DNA of 23,338 nucleotides from Ruminococcus sp. (lineage in GTDB: Bacteria; Bacillota; Clostridia; Oscillospirales; Ruminococcaceae), in NCBI GenBank assembly GCA_017961625.1, contig JAGCWY010000061.1, positions 1 to 23,338 of the forward strand, in the 5' to 3' direction. How positions within the stretch are numbered: position 1 is the stretch's first letter; every line of letters starts with the position of its first letter. The translations under genes were made by a program, and so were the position numbers. Under the pieces are notes generated by a model that searched no databases, was not told where the DNA came from, and saw nothing but the letters and a program-made list of their open reading frames with translations. Shown piece by piece: positions 22,184 through 23,338 of the stretch.

Positions 22184-23146
22184 ATGAAAGTAAGGTTCCA
22201 TCTGCCTGATTTTGCAAGGCTTTTTAAATTCAACGTCGTATTTCTCTCTATGCTCGAAAACAGCCCCGAGCTCTTCCGCGAGGGCGTAGAGATTGCATCC
22301 ATATACGGCATATTCCCGCCTTCGCTCTGGAATGGCGGACGAGTTATGCACGGTATGTGCCAGAAAGACTTTGTGAGAGGTGTTACAAAACATTTCAACA
22401 GCAAGGGCATACCGCTTCGCTTTACCTTCACTAACCCCATGCTTGAAAAGAAGCATCTCAGCGACGAATTCTGCAACATGGTAATGCATATCGCCGACAA
22501 TGGAATGAACGAATGTATCGTGGTATCGCCCATACTTGAGGACTACATAAGAAAGAACTATCCAAGCTTCAAGCTCACAAGCTCTACCTGTAAAAGGATA
22601 ACTGATCCCGAAGCTCTTTACAAGGAAGTTGAAAAGGATTACCATATAGTTGTCCTCGATTATGACCTCAACAACAAATTTGATATCCTTGAAAAGATAC
22701 CCAACAAGGAAAAGTGCGAGATACTTGTAAACGCCTGCTGCAATCCCGGCTGCGTGAACCGTTCTCTCCACTATCAAACAATTGGTACCGAGCAAATAGC
22801 CTATGCAAACCATGTAAGGAAATATCCCAACGCTCCATTTGATTCCGACAAGTTCGCCAAGGAGCACCCAGAGGCAAAGGCTGTATTTGAATGTAAGTGC
22901 GAGCACAGAAGCCTTTATGACATACAGTCTCTCAGCACCCATATCACTCCTGATGATATATGGAACAAGTATGTTCCCATGGGCTTCAACCAATTTAAGA
23001 TTGAAGGCAGGACCTTTGATATGTTCAATCTTATGGAGCACTACCTCTATTACATGGTTAAGCCGGAATGTATCGGTCAGGCAAGACTTATATTCCTGCG
23101 TAATCTCAGTCTCAACGGAGCTATAATCATACCGGACCAGGGTTGA
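22184..23146 (+). CDS. U32-peptidase-like protein with Cys cluster
   Basis: A 320-residue soluble protein. GFNQFKIEGR (267-276) matches the KIEGR hallmark of the U32 peptidase/collagenase-like TIM-barrel family. Clustered cysteines at C185, C186 and C190 (LVNACCNPGCVNRSLHY), with C237 and C239 (FECKCEH), suggest metal or Fe-S binding, as shown for U32 relatives such as UbiU and UbiV. U32 members include tRNA and rRNA hydroxylation and ubiquinone hydroxylation proteins, so peptidase activity should not be assumed. The substrate is unknown. AAGGAGG precedes the ATG at good spacing. It stands alone, with its own promoter and terminator. Confidence 0.72.
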   Translation: MKVRFHLPDFARLFKFNVVFLSMLENSPELFREGVEIASIYGIFPPSLWNGGRVMHGMCQKDFVRGVTKHFNSKGIPLRFTFTNPMLEKKHLSDEFCNMVMHIADNGMNECIVVSPILEDYIRKNYPSFKLTSSTCKRITDPEALYKEVEKDYHIVVLDYDLNNKFDILEKIPNKEKCEILVNACCNPGCVNRSLHYQTIGTEQIAYANHVRKYPNAPFDSDKFAKEHPEAKAVFECKCEHRSLYDIQSLSTHITPDDIWNKYVPMGFNQFKIEGRTFDMFNLMEHYLYYMVKPECIGQARLIFLRNLSLNGAIIIPDQG

Positions 23147-23169
23147 TAGACAGTATATCACAAAAATTC

Positions 23170-23245
23170 GGGGCTGTAAAAAAACAGCCCACCAAACCAA
23201 CACAGTTGCCTCTTCAAGAAAAATTTGAAGGGGCAACTGTTTTTT
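23170..23245 (+). terminator. Tandem hairpins after the U32-like gene
   Basis: First, GGGGCTGT and ACAGCCC arms around an A-run (23170-23190), the same hairpin as at 11104-11125 in inverse orientation. Second, a long stem ACAGTTGCC/GGCAACTGT with inner CTTCAA/TTGAAG (23202-23240) followed by T residues, a regular terminator. The remaining 90 nt to the window edge show no gene. Confidence 0.85.
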
Positions 23246-23338
23246 CCATGTTAATTGTTGAAAACTTCTCAAATTCCCCATAAACAGGGTATAACGAACA
23301 AGCACGAAGAAAAAATGCTTTTTTCGCGCTGGTAAAGA

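Noticed and set aside
22103..23305. 400-codon open frame on the minus strand
   Set aside because: It is antisense to the U32-like gene, which has a good promoter, Shine-Dalgarno site, terminator and recognisable motifs. The antisense product shows no family features and crosses the tandem terminators.

Overview
The window looks like chromosomal DNA of a gut or rumen Clostridia bacterium of the Ruminococcus type (R. albus-like). This is inferred from the SigI/RsgI regulators, a GH16 beta-glucanase with a dockerin-like N-terminal motif, Gram-positive Shine-Dalgarno sites (AAAGGAGG), a T-box leader, and sigma-A promoters that repeatedly match TTGACA-17-TATAAT. No rRNA, tRNA or CRISPR array was seen.

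Layout. 1-130: N-terminus of an IS1182-type transposase on the minus strand, cut by the window edge. 278-3374: valS on the minus strand behind a T-box leader with a GUA specifier; a small palindromic repeat sits between leader and gene. 3514-4740: prfB (RF2) with its own promoter and terminator. 4777-6628: minus-strand group of a cytidylate-kinase-like protein, a YetF/DUF421 membrane protein and a DUF4363 protein. 6709-8237: gdhA (minus). 8405-10970: HD-domain protein, metY-like sulfhydrylase and flavodoxin-like protein, probably one operon. 10903-11125: repeat-rich spacer related to the DNA next to the IS. 11132-11867: lipoprotein (minus). 12028-13530: secreted GH16 beta-glucanase. 13536-14097: small membrane protein (minus). 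14182-16025: znuC-znuB metal transporter behind a Fur/Zur-type operator. 16052-18421: XRE-cupin regulator and an acyl-CoA synthetase. 18463-20626: sigI-rsgI. 20686-21850: a secreted Pro/Glu-rich protein. 22100-23245: U32-peptidase-like protein.

The most interesting part is 18463-21850. A SigI-family sigma factor overlaps its RsgI-type anti-sigma factor by 4 nt. The promoter before sigI and the promoter before the next, separately terminated gene share one non-sigma-A architecture: ACCCC, exactly 19 nt, CGTAA. The RsgI homologue has no carbohydrate-binding module. It carries a long Pro-rich extracellular tail and appears to lack the Asn-Pro pair at which Clostridium RsgI proteins self-cleave. 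The likely target gene encodes an exported, very acidic protein with two copies of an unrecognised ~48-residue domain and PEPP-type repeats. Together they look like a small self-contained envelope-signalling unit: sigma factor, altered anti-sigma factor and cognate surface or secreted protein.

Other regulatory structure is unusually readable: perfect palindromes upstream of the GH16 gene and the XRE-cupin gene, a Fur/Zur-like box on znuCB, and a hairpin that contains the ribosome binding site of yetF.
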